Assembly (NCBI RefSeq): GCF_019132875.1
Contig: NZ_JAHSPF010000003.1
Span: 62,001-126,000, forward strand
Source of the DNA: Erwinia phyllosphaerae
Lineage (GTDB): Bacteria > Pseudomonadota > Gammaproteobacteria > Enterobacterales > Enterobacteriaceae
Direction of reading: 5' to 3'
DNA length: 64,000 nt
Position numbers and translations under genes: made by a program
Shown: piece after piece, positions 9,426-18,232 of the stretch
Position numbering within the stretch: position 1 is the first letter of the stretch
Layout: the number at the start of each line of letters is the position of its first letter
Notes under the pieces: model-generated
Told to the model about the DNA's origin: nothing
What the model saw: only the letters and a program-made list of their open reading frames with translations
The model's database searches: none

Positions 9426-10257
9426 TCCGGCGCTTGATAAGCTGATTTGCCAAAGATTTCCGGCGGAGCAATCCGCCGGTTCTTTTTTTCCGCTGGCGGG
9501 ACTGACCGGCCTGACCACAAAGATAGAACGGGAAAACAGCACGCTGCTGGCGCGTTATCAGCGCAAAGCCCAGCCTATTCCAGGAGTCGACCGGCATCGT
9601 GAATACCGTATCCTGCGTAAGCTGACCGCCAGCAACCTTGCGCCTGCGGTCTACGGCTATGCGGATAACTGGTTGCTGCTTGGCTGGCAGCCGGGCGCAG
9701 CGCTCAGCGAAAAGGCGTTTCTGGCTGCTCTGCCGCGCGTGGCTCACTCTCTTGCCAGTCTGCATCGGCAAGCGCCGACAGGGTATCCTTTGCAGATGCA
9801 AAAACTGCTGGAACGGTACTGGCAGCTCAGCCAGCCGGAAAGACGTCATTGCGGCTGGCTGCGCGCGCTCAGGCGTTTACAGCGCAAGGGGGAGCCAAAG
9901 CCGCTGCGCTATGCGCTGTTACATATGGATGTCCATCCGGGCAATATCGTTCAGTGTGATGGCAGGCTGCGGCTGATTGACTGGGAATATGCCAGCGATG
10001 GTGACGTGGCGCTGGAGCTGGCGGCAGTTATCGCCGGTAACGGCCTTGATAAAGAAAACTCGCTGGCACTGATAAATCATTATGCTGCTTTACAACATAT
10101 CGACGCCAGCCTGCTGCTGCGGCAAATAGCGCGCTGGCAGCCGTGGCTGGCGCTGCTGATGGCCAGCTGGTATGAACTACGCTGGCAGCAGAGCGGCGAA
10201 AAAACATTTTTTACGCTGGCGGCGCAGGCCTGGCAGCGGGTAGATGACAAGAGGTAA
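9409..10257 (+). CDS. thiK: Thiamine kinase ThiK
   Basis: ThiK phosphorylates thiamine to thiamine phosphate in the salvage pathway. It belongs to the choline kinase/APH fold: the Brenner-type motif LLHMDVHPGNIV carries the catalytic Asp, and LIDWEYASDGDVALELA carries the metal-binding Asp. An upstream GTG at 9385 is also in frame; the GTG at 9409 is preferred because it gives 282 residues and aligns with the start of the 274-residue E. coli protein. The ribosome site is weak and lies inside lpoB, which it overlaps by 17 bp, suggesting translational coupling. Confidence 0.88.
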   Translation: MSYSTDPALDKLICQRFPAEQSAGSFFPLAGLTGLTTKIERENSTLLARYQRKAQPIPGVDRHREYRILRKLTASNLAPAVYGYADNWLLLGWQPGAALSEKAFLAALPRVAHSLASLHRQAPTGYPLQMQKLLERYWQLSQPERRHCGWLRALRRLQRKGEPKPLRYALLHMDVHPGNIVQCDGRLRLIDWEYASDGDVALELAAVIAGNGLDKENSLALINHYAALQHIDASLLLRQIARWQPWLALLMASWYELRWQQSGEKTFFTLAAQAWQRVDDKR

Positions 10258-10260
10258 TTT

Positions 10261-11280
10261 GTGGGACCGGTAATGTTAGATGTGCTCGGTTACGAGCTGG
10301 ACGCGGAAGAGCGCGAAATTTTACAACATCCGCTGGTGGGCGGGCTGATCCTGTTTAGCCGTAACTATCACGATCCTGAGCAGCTACAGGAGCTTATCAG
10401 GCAAATTCGCGCGGCCTCGCGTCATCGGCTGGTGCTTGCCGTCGATCAGGAAGGCGGACGGGTCCAGCGCTTTCGCGAAGGCTTTACGCGTCTACCGGCG
10501 ATGCAATCTTTTGCAGCATTAAACAGCGAGGCAGAAGCGGCAACGCTGGCGCAGCAGGCGGGCTGGCTCATGGCCGCCGAGATGATAGCGATGGATATAG
10601 ATATCAGCTTCGCGCCGGTACTGGATATCGGTCACGGCAGTGCTGCCATCGGTGAACGCAGCTTCCATGAGGATCCCGCTATTGCGTTGACAATGGCGCG
10701 CCATTTTATCAACGGCATGCACGAAGCAGGCATGAAAACCACCGGCAAGCATTTCCCCGGCCACGGTGCGGTTAGCGCGGATTCACACAAAGAGACGCCG
10801 CGTGACGATCGCCCCGAAGAGGTGATTCGCCAGCACGATATGCAGATTTTTAAGCAGCTGATTGACGAAAAAATGCTGGATGCGGTGATGCCTGCGCACG
10901 TTATCTATACTCAGATAGACTCGCGTCCCGCCAGCGGTTCGGCACACTGGCTGAAAAACGTGTTGCGTAACGAGCTGGGCTTTGACGGCGTTATTTTTTC
11001 CGACGACTTATCGATGGAAGGCGCGGCAATCATGGGCAGCTACGCCGAGCGTGGCCAGGCTTCGCTGGATGCGGGTTGCGATATGATTCTGGTTTGCAAC
11101 AACCGCAGCGGTGCCGTTAGCGTGCTGGATAATCTTTCGCCGGCCGATGCACAGCGCGCTACCCGACTGTATCATCGCGGAACATTTACCCGTCAACAGC
11201 TGCTGGCGTCATCGCGCTGGAAAGAAACCAGCCAGGCGCTGACCGCGTTGCAAACGCGCTGGCTGGAAAAGCGCAGCTGA
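10261..11280 (+). CDS. nagZ: Beta-N-acetylhexosaminidase NagZ
   Basis: NagZ is a cytoplasmic GH3 enzyme that removes GlcNAc from anhydromuropeptides during cell-wall recycling. In organisms with AmpC control it also generates the inducer. The GH3 barrel shows [11 protein letters not shown], the KHFPGHG catalytic loop histidine and [10 protein letters not shown] with the aspartate nucleophile. Length 339. The start is GTG (MGPVMLDV), identical to E. coli at its N-terminus. It lies 3 bp after thiK. Confidence 0.97.
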   Translation: MGPVMLDVLGYELDAEEREILQHPLVGGLILFSRNYHDPEQLQELIRQIRAASRHRLVLAVDQEGGRVQRFREGFTRLPAMQSFAALNSEAEAATLAQQAGWLMAAEMIAMDIDISFAPVLDIGHGSAAIGERSFHEDPAIALTMARHFINGMHEAGMKTTGKHFPGHGAVSADSHKETPRDDRPEEVIRQHDMQIFKQLIDEKMLDAVMPAHVIYTQIDSRPASGSAHWLKNVLRNELGFDGVIFSDDLSMEGAAIMGSYAERGQASLDAGCDMILVCNNRSGAVSVLDNLSPADAQRATRLYHRGTFTRQQLLASSRWKETSQALTALQTRWLEKRS

Positions 11281-11302
11281 CAGACAAACGAGGAGGAAGC
11301 CG

Positions 11303-11845
11303 ATGATTATTTATCTGCACGGTTTTGATTCCAACAGCCCTGGCAATCACGAGAAGGTGCTGCAGCTACAGTTTATCGATCCGGACGTGCGGCTGCTGAG
11401 CTACAGTACGCTGCATCCTAAACACGATATGCAGTTTCTGCTGAACGAAACGGACAAAATTCTGCGCACCTCCGATGATGAATGCCCTATGATTTGCGGC
11501 GTAGGGCTGGGCGGTTTCTGGGCGGAACGGATCGGCTTTCTTAACGATATTCGCCAGGTAATGTTTAATCCTAACCTGTGGCCGGAAGAGAATATGGCGG
11601 GCAAAATCAACCGGCCGGAAGAGTATCTGGATATCGCCACCAAGTGCGTCAGCAACTTCCGCGAAAAAAATCGCGACCGTTGCCTGGTTATCCTTTCCCG
11701 TCAGGATGAAGCGCTGGATAGCCAGCGCAGCGCGGCGGCGCTGGCTGACTATTACGAAATTATCTGGGATGAAATCCAGAGCCATAAATTCAAAAACATC
11801 TCTTCTCATCTGCAGCGTATCAAAGCCTTTAAGACGCTGGGTTGA
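11303..11845 (+). CDS. ycfP: YcfP-family alpha/beta hydrolase-like protein
   Basis: YcfP is a 180-residue UPF0227 protein with an alpha/beta hydrolase outline ([10 protein letters not shown] at the N-terminus and a GLGG turn in place of a nucleophile elbow). The nucleophile serine of true esterases is not evident (GVGLGGFWA), so catalysis is uncertain. RBS GAGGAGGAAG lies just upstream. It closes the hinT-ycfP run. In E. coli ndh follows directly; here an insertion intervenes. Confidence 0.92.
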   Translation: MIIYLHGFDSNSPGNHEKVLQLQFIDPDVRLLSYSTLHPKHDMQFLLNETDKILRTSDDECPMICGVGLGGFWAERIGFLNDIRQVMFNPNLWPEENMAGKINRPEEYLDIATKCVSNFREKNRDRCLVILSRQDEALDSQRSAAALADYYEIIWDEIQSHKFKNISSHLQRIKAFKTLG

Positions 11846-11854
11846 GGGCTAAAA

Positions 11855-12050
11855 TTTGCCGGTGACCGCTGGTAAACCTTCGTCTGCCGGTAAATGCTGG
11901 CAGATATTCTTCTGCTGGTGAACGCTGGTAAATCTACTTCTGCCGGTGAATGCTGGCAGATATTCCTTTGCTGGTGAACGCTGGTAAATCTACTTCTGTT
12001 GGTAAATGCTGGCAAATCTTCCTTCGTCGGTAAACGCTGGCAGCTTTTTC
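11855..12050. repeat. Array of seven 28-bp tandem repeats
   Basis: Seven units of exactly 28 bp start at 11855, 11883, 11911, 11939, 11967, 11995 and 12023. A partial eighth follows. All share a core of the form GGTRAAYGCTGG. Units 2, 4 and 6 (ending GGCAGATATTCT-like) alternate with units 3 and 5 (ending GGTAAATCTACT), so there is also a 56-bp higher-order period. The even units contain a CTGCC...GGCAG inverted repeat. There are no unique spacers, so this is not CRISPR, and 28 is not a multiple of three. It lies between the convergent ycfP and sulP genes. Confidence 0.93.
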
Positions 12051-12060
12051 TCTGCCAGCG
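12035..12060. terminator. Hairpin between convergent ycfP and sulP genes
   Basis: CGCTGGCAG (12035-12043) pairs perfectly with CTGCCAGCG (12052-12060) around an 8-nt T-rich loop. It is formed partly from the last 28-bp repeat unit. No clear T tract follows on either strand, so its role as a bidirectional terminator is inferred from position. Confidence 0.5.
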
Positions 12061-12069
12061 TTACTGCTT

Positions 12070-13518
12070 TTATGACTGCGGCCACTGGTCAAGCACAATG
12101 TTTCTGCGCGAGGCCAGTTCGCTAAACTCCGCCAGCGTTGAGCGAATATCTGCATCCATATATTCCGCGCTACTGTGCTCGGCGATAATCATGCTGTTGT
12201 CGGGAATTTTAGCTAATAAATTTTGTAGCTGTGCGTTGTGCAAAAAAGTCAGGTTCTGATTAAAGCGCAGCACAAAACAGTCGTTGTAGCGGCTTAGCTG
12301 AATAGCGCTACGATGACCGGCAATAGTGCTGCACAGCAGCTGCATCAAAACACCGGCGAACAGGCCGGGCAACATGCCCACAAAGATAATACCAATAGTA
12401 GTGGTTATAAAAGGGATAAACTGGACGATGCCCTGGCGCCACTGGCGAACAAAAACCGCAGGGGTAGCCAGCTTGTAGCCGGTGTAAATCAGAATGGCGG
12501 CCAGACTGGCCAGCGGAATAGTATTCAGCATCGATTCAAAAAAGAGACCGCAGCAAAACAGCAGCATGCCGTGCAGCAAAACGGAAAGCTTACTTTTTGC
12601 GCCTGCATTAACATTAACCGAGCTGCGAACAATTACCGCCGTAACGGGGATGCCGCCCAGAAGGCCACTTAACATATTGCCTACGCCCTGGGCACAAAGC
12701 TCTTTATTTGACGACGGGGCCGGATGTTGTGCGACCAGCTTTTTCAGCGCCTGCTGGCTAAGCAACGTCTCCAGGCTTGCCACCAGCGCCAGCGTTAAGG
12801 CCGTCAGCCAGACTTTTGGATTGCGCCACGCATGAATAAAATCCGGATGCCGAAACTGTTGGGCCAGCGAGGAAAAAGAGTCTACTTCCGGCAGGGCCAG
12901 CCTGTCCAGCGTGGCGATAGCTTCTGGCATCACACGTCCGCCAATCGCTATCACCAGGCAGCCCCAGAGCACCGCGACCAGCTCGCCGGGTACCAGACCA
13001 AAAAAACGGTGTTGGGTACGAAGCTTTTGCCACAGGAACAGGATCGTTATGGCACCCAGCGCCACGAAGACCGAGACAGGCGAAAACAGTTTTGTCACCG
13101 TTTCACCTTCCGCATCAAGCGCCGCAGGCGTTTGCTGTCGAATCAGTAGCAGGCCGATAGCCACCATCATGCCCTGGATCACCGATCCCGGCACCAGGCT
13201 AATCCAGCGCCCGACGCGAAGAAAACCGGCGAGAATTTGCAGCGCGCCTGCAAATACCAGCGCTGCCAGCAACAATGAAAAGCTCTCCAGGCTTGCCATC
13301 GCCACGGTGATAATGGTCACCAGCCCTGCTGCAGGGCCACTTACTGCAAAACGGGAAGGGCTAAGCAGTGTCACCACCAGTCCACCAATCACGCCGGTCA
13401 GCAGACCAACAAACGGCGGCAGTCCGCAGGCCTGGGCAATCCCAAGGCTGAGCGGTAACGCGACAAGGAAAACCACAGTTCCGGCCAGGATATCACCGCG
13501 TAACGTTTTCAAATTCAT
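12070..13518 (-). CDS. SulP-family anion transporter, probable bicarbonate carrier
   Basis: A 482-residue inner-membrane protein with about 11-14 hydrophobic segments. It has the SulP signature in its first third (LSLGIAQACGLPPFVGL and SRFAVSGPAAGLVTI). The last ~90 residues are soluble and resemble a STAS domain. SulP carriers move sulfate, bicarbonate or dicarboxylates. Here the gene lies 13 bp downstream of a beta-carbonic anhydrase gene on the same strand, which suggests bicarbonate or CO2 handling. Substrate is inferred, not shown. The pair interrupts the usual ycfP-ndh neighbourhood. Confidence 0.85.
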   Translation of the reverse strand: MNLKTLRGDILAGTVVFLVALPLSLGIAQACGLPPFVGLLTGVIGGLVVTLLSPSRFAVSGPAAGLVTIITVAMASLESFSLLLAALVFAGALQILAGFLRVGRWISLVPGSVIQGMMVAIGLLLIRQQTPAALDAEGETVTKLFSPVSVFVALGAITILFLWQKLRTQHRFFGLVPGELVAVLWGCLVIAIGGRVMPEAIATLDRLALPEVDSFSSLAQQFRHPDFIHAWRNPKVWLTALTLALVASLETLLSQQALKKLVAQHPAPSSNKELCAQGVGNMLSGLLGGIPVTAVIVRSSVNVNAGAKSKLSVLLHGMLLFCCGLFFESMLNTIPLASLAAILIYTGYKLATPAVFVRQWRQGIVQFIPFITTTIGIIFVGMLPGLFAGVLMQLLCSTIAGHRSAIQLSRYNDCFVLRFNQNLTFLHNAQLQNLLAKIPDNSMIIAEHSSAEYMDADIRSTLAEFSELASRRNIVLDQWPQS

Positions 13519-13531
13519 TATTTATGTCCTT

Positions 13532-14131
13532 TTAAATCAATCTTTTTAAACGGCCACTGTGCAGTTCATACAGGCAACCATACACAGCTATCTCTTTTCC
13601 CTGCTGTCGCGCTGATTTAACCGGTGCAGAATGAATTAAATTAATTGTCTGCGCCAGAATATGATATTGCGTAAGCGTTTTAATATCGGTCGTGGCTATT
13701 TGTTTTTCCGGCTTAAAGATGGACATCCAGCCATCAAGATCCCGATAAAGCTTACACAAGCGCCGTATTAATGGATCGAGCTCTTCTGTTTGGCTCTTTT
13801 TTAATTCAAGCGCGGCCTTAACACCGCCACAGCCATAGTGTCCGCAAACAATAAGGGTGGTTATCTGTAAATGCTGTAGCGCATATTGCAGCACGCTCAT
13901 CAAGCTTTCATCGTCCTCCAGTACCATATTAGCGATATTGCGATGCACAAATATTTCGCCGGGCGGCGCACAGGTCAGCACTTCCGCAGGCATGCGGCTA
14001 TCGGAGCAGCCTATCCATAACGCCTGCGGTTGCTGGGCTGTCACCATCTTTAAAAAATAATCGGCATCGCGGTTTTTTTGCTGCTGTACCCAACTCCGGT
14101 TCCGGGCCATTAGCCTGTTAATTATTTTCAT
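13532..14131 (-). CDS. Beta-class carbonic anhydrase
   Basis: This zinc enzyme interconverts CO2 and bicarbonate. The 199-residue protein shows the beta-class ligands Cys42, Asp44 and Arg46 in GCSDSRMPAE, and His98 and Cys101 in CGHYGCGG. The Asp/Arg dyad is intact. It is the first gene of a two-gene unit with the SulP transporter. E. coli has two beta-CAs (can and cynT); neither is in this position, so I give no gene symbol. GCAAGGAATG just upstream supplies the ribosome site. Confidence 0.92.
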   Translation of the reverse strand: MKIINRLMARNRSWVQQQKNRDADYFLKMVTAQQPQALWIGCSDSRMPAEVLTCAPPGEIFVHRNIANMVLEDDESLMSVLQYALQHLQITTLIVCGHYGCGGVKAALELKKSQTEELDPLIRRLCKLYRDLDGWMSIFKPEKQIATTDIKTLTQYHILAQTINLIHSAPVKSARQQGKEIAVYGCLYELHSGRLKRLI

Positions 14132-14515
14132 TCCTTGCTCCTTTGCTGTTAAAAGAAGGTAATGTAAATTTCTTAAGGAAAACTTAATGAACCAGGCATT
14201 TTTAGAAAATAAAGCTTTTGCGGTAATTACTGGAATGAATGCAGAGTTATTAATTAAATATAACTTTCTGTTGCTTTAAATGGTTTTTATAAAAATAGTG
14301 TCGCAGAAATTTTTTCTCAAAAAGTACAGCCTTTATGGAAATCTTTAAATTACCTCCTTCGCAGACCAGTGGATTTATATTTGCTGCGTTATTCATGTTA
14401 ATTCCGATTAGCGTGTTAAATAACTATGTCTGTAACCTTAAAACATCCCATTTTCCTGGCTGGCCACCGTTTTGCCCATTTAAAACAGTGGCCTGTCAGG
14501 AAAGGGCTGAAAAAG
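14132..14515. other. AT-rich intergenic region upstream of ndh
   Basis: About 380 bp between the divergent carbonic anhydrase and ndh genes, distinctly AT-rich from 14150 to 14340. It should contain the carbonic anhydrase promoter, but I could not pick out convincing hexamers. An 80-codon frame starting at 14335 overlaps the ndh promoter and has no good ribosome site, so I do not call it. Confidence 0.5.
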
Positions 14516-14565
14516 TTGACCTATATCAATTTTTGCAGGACTGCCGTTTTTCCTCATGCTATGCT
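14516..14565 (+). promoter_or_regulatory. ndh control region with FNR box
   Basis: TTGAC-CTAT-ATCAA (14516-14529) matches the FNR consensus TTGAT-N4-ATCAA at nine of ten positions. A TATGCT -10-like hexamer lies at 14560-14565. With a start near 14572 the FNR box centres at about -50, the position from which FNR represses ndh in E. coli. This predicts shut-off of NADH dehydrogenase II without oxygen. Confidence 0.6.
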
Positions 14566-14659
14566 GCCTGTAGATAGCGAATAAATCGCCAACCCTATGT
14601 TAATTAAGGATATTATTTAACCTTTAATTAACGATTGGTTCACAATTTGAGGGGGTCGT

Positions 14660-15964
14660 TTGACTACACCAATGAAGAAGATTGTTATTGTCGGCGGAGG
14701 AGCCGGCGGGCTTGAGCTGGCGACGCAGCTTGGTCATAAACTGGGCCGGAACAAGAAAGCGGAAATCACCCTGGTGGATCGTAATCACAGCCATCTCTGG
14801 AAACCGCTGCTGCATGAAGTCGCAACGGGGTCGTTAGATGAAGGGATCGACGCGCTAAGCTATCTGGCCCACGCTCGCAATCACCATTTTCAGTTTCAGC
14901 TGGGGACGCTGACGGATATTGACCGCGACAATAAACGTCTACAGCTGGCGGAAATCCGCGATGCCCAGGGCGAGCTACTCGTTCCCGCTCGCGAGCTGGC
15001 CTATGACACGCTGGTGATGGCGCTGGGCAGTACATCAAACGATTTCGGTACGCCGGGCGTTAAAGATCACTGCATCTTCCTGGATAATCCGCACCAGGCT
15101 CGCCGCTTCCATAACGAAATGCTGAACCTGTTCCTGAAGTTCTCTGCAAGCGAAGGCTCACAGGAAAAAGTGAATATCGCTATTGTTGGCGGCGGCGCAA
15201 CCGGCGTAGAACTCTCTGCCGAGTTGCATAACGCGGTCAAACAGCTGCACAGCTATGGTTACAAAGGGTTGAACAACAGCGCGCTGAACGTGACGCTGGT
15301 AGAAGCTGGCGAACGCATCCTGCCCGCGCTGCCGCCGCGTATCTCTACCGCTGCGCATCAGGAGCTAACCAAACTAGGCGTGCGCGTTCTGACCCAGACG
15401 ATGGTGACCAGCGCGGATGAACACGGCCTGCATACTAAATCGGGTGAGTATATCAACGCCGATTTAATGGTTTGGGCGGCAGGGATTAAAGCACCGGACT
15501 TTATGAAAGAGATTGGCGGCCTGGAAACCAACCGCATCAATCAGCTGGTGGTGGAGCCTACGCTGCAAACCACTCGCGATGCGGACATTTATGCCATTGG
15601 CGATTGCGCATCCTGCGCGCTACCTTCCGGTGGTTTTGTGCCGCCGCGCGCCCAGTCAGCGCACCAGATGGCGTCGCGCGTGCTGGATAACATCCTTGCG
15701 CAGATGAAAGGCCATGCGCAGAAAGCCTACGTCTATAAAGACCACGGTTCGCTGGTATCGCTTTCCCGTTTTAGCACCGTCGGCAGCCTGATGGGTAACC
15801 TGATGCGCGGTTCAATGATGGTGGAAGGGCGCATTGCACGTTTCGTGTATATCTCGCTATACCGTATGCACCAGGTCGCGCTGCACGGCTATTTCAAGAC
15901 GGGACTGATGATGCTGGTAGGCAGTATTAACCGCGTTATTCGTCCTCGACTGAAGCTGCACTAA
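14660..15964 (+). CDS. ndh: NADH:quinone oxidoreductase II
   Basis: Ndh is a single-subunit, non-proton-pumping NADH dehydrogenase on the inner face of the membrane. At 434 residues it equals E. coli Ndh. It has two dinucleotide-binding motifs, [12 protein letters not shown] for FAD near the N-terminus and [16 protein letters not shown] for NADH near residue 175, and IYAIGDCA near 313. The C-terminal amphipathic region ([18 protein letters not shown]) is the membrane anchor. The start is TTG, as in E. coli, with GAGGGGG about 6 nt upstream. Confidence 0.97.
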   Translation: MTTPMKKIVIVGGGAGGLELATQLGHKLGRNKKAEITLVDRNHSHLWKPLLHEVATGSLDEGIDALSYLAHARNHHFQFQLGTLTDIDRDNKRLQLAEIRDAQGELLVPARELAYDTLVMALGSTSNDFGTPGVKDHCIFLDNPHQARRFHNEMLNLFLKFSASEGSQEKVNIAIVGGGATGVELSAELHNAVKQLHSYGYKGLNNSALNVTLVEAGERILPALPPRISTAAHQELTKLGVRVLTQTMVTSADEHGLHTKSGEYINADLMVWAAGIKAPDFMKEIGGLETNRINQLVVEPTLQTTRDADIYAIGDCASCALPSGGFVPPRAQSAHQMASRVLDNILAQMKGHAQKAYVYKDHGSLVSLSRFSTVGSLMGNLMRGSMMVEGRIARFVYISLYRMHQVALHGYFKTGLMMLVGSINRVIRPRLKLH

Positions 15965-15994
15965 TCAAAATCAGTACCGTGTAAACGTTAACAA

Positions 15995-16032
15995 AAAGGC
16001 TTATAGCTATGCCGTTGCTATAAGCCTTTCTA
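15995..16032 (+). terminator. Rho-independent terminator after ndh
   Basis: AAAGGCTTATAGC (15995-16007) pairs perfectly with GCTATAAGCCTTT (16017-16029), a 13-bp stem with a 9-nt loop and T-rich tail. Confidence 0.88.
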
Positions 16033-16248
16033 TTGTAAACTCCCGCCACAGCCCGCCTTAAGAACTCTCTTAAAAAGATTTGTATTTGAGTTAACATAAC
16101 TATTTCGTCCGGAATTCTTATTGTCATAACTGGTCCTGATAAGCAAACTTTACGTATCAAGGCGCGTCGCACACGCCAGATCACCGCCAGCGCAACGGAT
16201 CGGCACGGCAGGCAATGATGTGCGGTAACAGTTTCAGGAGGCAGTCCC

Positions 16249-16797
16249 GTGAATAAATCTATGTTGGCAGGTATCGGCATTGGCGTAGCGGCCGCGCTGG
16301 GCGTCGCTGCTGTAGCGGGCATGAACGTTTTCGATCGTGGGCCGCAGTTTGCCCAGGTACTTTCCGCCACGCCAATCAAAGAAACCACAAAAAATCCGCG
16401 TCAGGAATGTCGTAACGTCACGCTGACCCACCGTCGCGCCGTGCAGGATGAACATCGTATTGCAGGCTCCGTGCTTGGCGCAGTAGCGGGTGGCGTTCTG
16501 GGGCACCAGTTCGGCGGCGGTCGTGGGCGCGATGTAGCAACCGTAGCCGGGGCGCTGGCTGGCGGCTACGGCGGTAATCAGGTACAGGGTGCAATGCAAA
16601 ACGGCGACACCTATACCACTACCGAGCAGCGCTGCAAAACTGTCTACGACAAGCAGGAAAAAACGCTGGGTTACGACGTTACCTATAAGATTGGTAGTCA
16701 GCAGGGAAAAATTCGTATGGATAACGATCCCGGCACGCGTATTCCGCTCAACAGCGATGGGCAGCTGGTCCTGAATAATCAGGCTAACCAGGCTTAA
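16249..16797 (+). CDS. ycfJ: YcfJ glycine-zipper membrane protein
   Basis: A 182-residue protein with an N-terminal hydrophobic segment (about 5-25) and a glycine-zipper 2TM region (GSVLGAVAGGVLGHQFGGG, about 75-110). The C-terminal half reads like E. coli YcfJ almost residue for residue. Its function is not well defined; it is an envelope protein. The start is GTG with CAGGAGG upstream. It marks the left edge of the accessory block, since bhsA and ldtC, which follow in E. coli, are absent. Confidence 0.92.
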   Translation: MNKSMLAGIGIGVAAALGVAAVAGMNVFDRGPQFAQVLSATPIKETTKNPRQECRNVTLTHRRAVQDEHRIAGSVLGAVAGGVLGHQFGGGRGRDVATVAGALAGGYGGNQVQGAMQNGDTYTTTEQRCKTVYDKQEKTLGYDVTYKIGSQQGKIRMDNDPGTRIPLNSDGQLVLNNQANQA

Positions 16798-16858
16798 TTC
16801 AGTTAAGTCCGCTGTCAGGGGGATTTCCACCGCGCTATCTGTTCGCTAAAAGTCTATG

Positions 16859-16887
16859 GCCCCATCTTCTCAGATGGGGCTTTTTTT
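16859..16887 (+). terminator. Rho-independent terminator after ycfJ
   Basis: GCCCCATC (16859-16866) pairs with GATGGGGC (16873-16880) and is followed by seven T residues. Confidence 0.92.
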
Positions 16888-17043
16888 ATGGTTCAGGATG
16901 GGCCTGCAATTATCAGGTGGCTGAATTTTTTCCACACTTTCGACTTAATTTAAATTTAACTGGAAGCACCGTTCCTTTTTTTCCTTAAAACCCCACGCCC
17001 GGCGAATAAAGTATCTGATTAAATAACGCATTTATTTAAGTTT

Positions 17044-17073
17044 TTGCCTTCGCAAGCGTGATTCTTATATAAT
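17044..17073 (+). promoter_or_regulatory. Strong sigma-70-like promoter far upstream of the Ail-like gene
   Basis: TTGCCT (17044-17049), an 18-bp spacer and a perfect TATAAT (17068-17073). The next credible + strand gene starts at 17531, so transcription from here would give a leader of roughly 450 nt or a separate small RNA. I see no strong terminator between. Confidence 0.45.
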
Positions 17074-17079
17074 TTCCTC

Positions 17080-17530
17080 TGCATTTTCTCTTGAGGATTT
17101 TTAATTTGGGTGCATAATGTGCGCATAAAAATTCTCAGCGCCTGTTCTGTTACAGTTGTATGGTCGGTATTTCATATATGGAAAAGAACGGAAAATTTTT
17201 TCTGACGCACTAAGGGTGCTTATTTTCTCTGGTAAGAACCCGTCATCTGCGTGCTGTATGAGCGACTGACCAACTATGCCAGCCTGTGCCGGAGCGTCGA
17301 TAGATCTGATTAAATCAGAATAAGGCTGGAAAACCTGCAGCGTGGCGACCCCTTCCTGCATACTGGTGCTGTACCAACAGGTAACCGGGATGCCTGTAAG
17401 AAAATCCTGTTCAGTACGCTCTGAAAGTTAATTAAACTTTTCCAGTAGCGTACTGATAAAGCAGGTGGCATAACCCTGCGTTAGCGCGTAGGGAGGACTA
17501 ATTAAATCAGTAAAAAGGGAATGATAAACG
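17080..17530. other. Long leader or intergenic stretch before the Ail-like gene
   Basis: About 450 bp with no convincing gene. An 86-codon - strand frame (17101-17361) can be extended without a stop to about 17430. It reads like real protein (for example FQPYSDLIRSIDAPAQAG), but I recognise no family and it lacks a start with a ribosome site. It may be a decayed gene fragment. Confidence 0.35.
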
Positions 17531-18094
17531 ATGAAAATGAATATCACAGCCGTAGCGTTACTTTGTACTGGCCTGCTTATCAGCGGTAATGTTCTCGCTA
17601 ACAACCATACACTCTCCCTTGGCTATGCACAGAGCAAGGTTGAGGATTTTAAAAATATCCGTGGGGTAAACGTTCAGTATCGTTATGAATGGGCGTCACC
17701 TGTCAGCGTTATCGGTTCATTTACTTACATGAAAGGTGATGACGGCTATTCCGAGCATGTTGAGGCCTTTGACGATATCAGCGGTTATGACGGTAAAACC
17801 GATGTAAAATACTATTCGCTCCTGGCTGGCCCTGCATACCGTATTAACGATTACGTTAGTTTGTATGCTCTGGCTGGTATGGCGCATACTAAAGTAAAAG
17901 ATAAAGTAACGTATCTCTCTGAGTATTCAGAACAAACTGACGTAAGTAAAACCTCTTTTGCTTATGGCGCAGGCGTGGTTATTAATCCTACAGATTACCT
18001 CTCCGTTAACGTTGGTTACGAGGGAACCCGCGTCAAATTTAATGATAACGTAACGGTAAATGGTTTTAATATTGGTCTTGGCTATCGTTTCTGA
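17531..18094 (+). CDS. Ail/Lom/OmpX-family outer-membrane beta-barrel
   Basis: A 187-residue protein with a signal peptide ending near ALAN (cleavage around residue 23). Alternating hydrophobic strands follow, and the protein ends in GYRF, a terminal aromatic typical of barrels inserted by BamA. Family traits include LSLGYAQSKVE at the N-terminus, YYSLLAGPAYRIND in the middle and the final NVGYEGTRV and FNIGLGYRF strands. Relatives (Ail, Lom, OmpX, PagC) mediate adhesion or serum resistance, but no host interaction can be concluded here. The ATG has AAGGGA about 11 nt upstream, and a terminator follows. It is a single-gene unit in the accessory block. Confidence 0.85.
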   Translation: MKMNITAVALLCTGLLISGNVLANNHTLSLGYAQSKVEDFKNIRGVNVQYRYEWASPVSVIGSFTYMKGDDGYSEHVEAFDDISGYDGKTDVKYYSLLAGPAYRINDYVSLYALAGMAHTKVKDKVTYLSEYSEQTDVSKTSFAYGAGVVINPTDYLSVNVGYEGTRVKFNDNVTVNGFNIGLGYRF

Positions 18095-18107
18095 TAATGA
18101 ACCATAT

Positions 18108-18136
18108 AAATCCCGACCTGGTTGTCGGGATTTATA
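18108..18136 (+). terminator. Rho-independent terminator after the Ail-like gene
   Basis: AAATCCCGAC (18108-18117) pairs with GTCGGGATTT (18124-18133) over a 6-nt loop. The core TCCCGAC/GTCGGGA stem recurs at 19082-19101 after yajD. Confidence 0.7.
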
Positions 18137-18232
18137 AAAAGAGAGAATGGTTATTTGTTGTTGTGATTATGAAATATTGCATTGTCAGTTAAAGGGATTT
18201 CTAAATGACTCTGGAAAAGGATGCAGCAGATA

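Noticed and set aside
11855-12050. Repeat array as a CRISPR
   Set aside because: The 28-bp units are directly adjacent with no unique spacers, and no cas genes are nearby.
12313-13549. Several + strand frames of 105-212 codons opposite sulP
   Set aside because: They are shadows of the SulP gene, which has clear family motifs and membrane segments on the - strand.
14335-14577. 80-codon frame upstream of ndh
   Set aside because: It overlaps the FNR box and -10 of ndh, has no good ribosome site, and is not recognised.
17101-17361. 86-codon - strand frame before the Ail-like gene
   Set aside because: It reads like protein but has no start with a ribosome site and no family I can name. Kept only as a possible relic.
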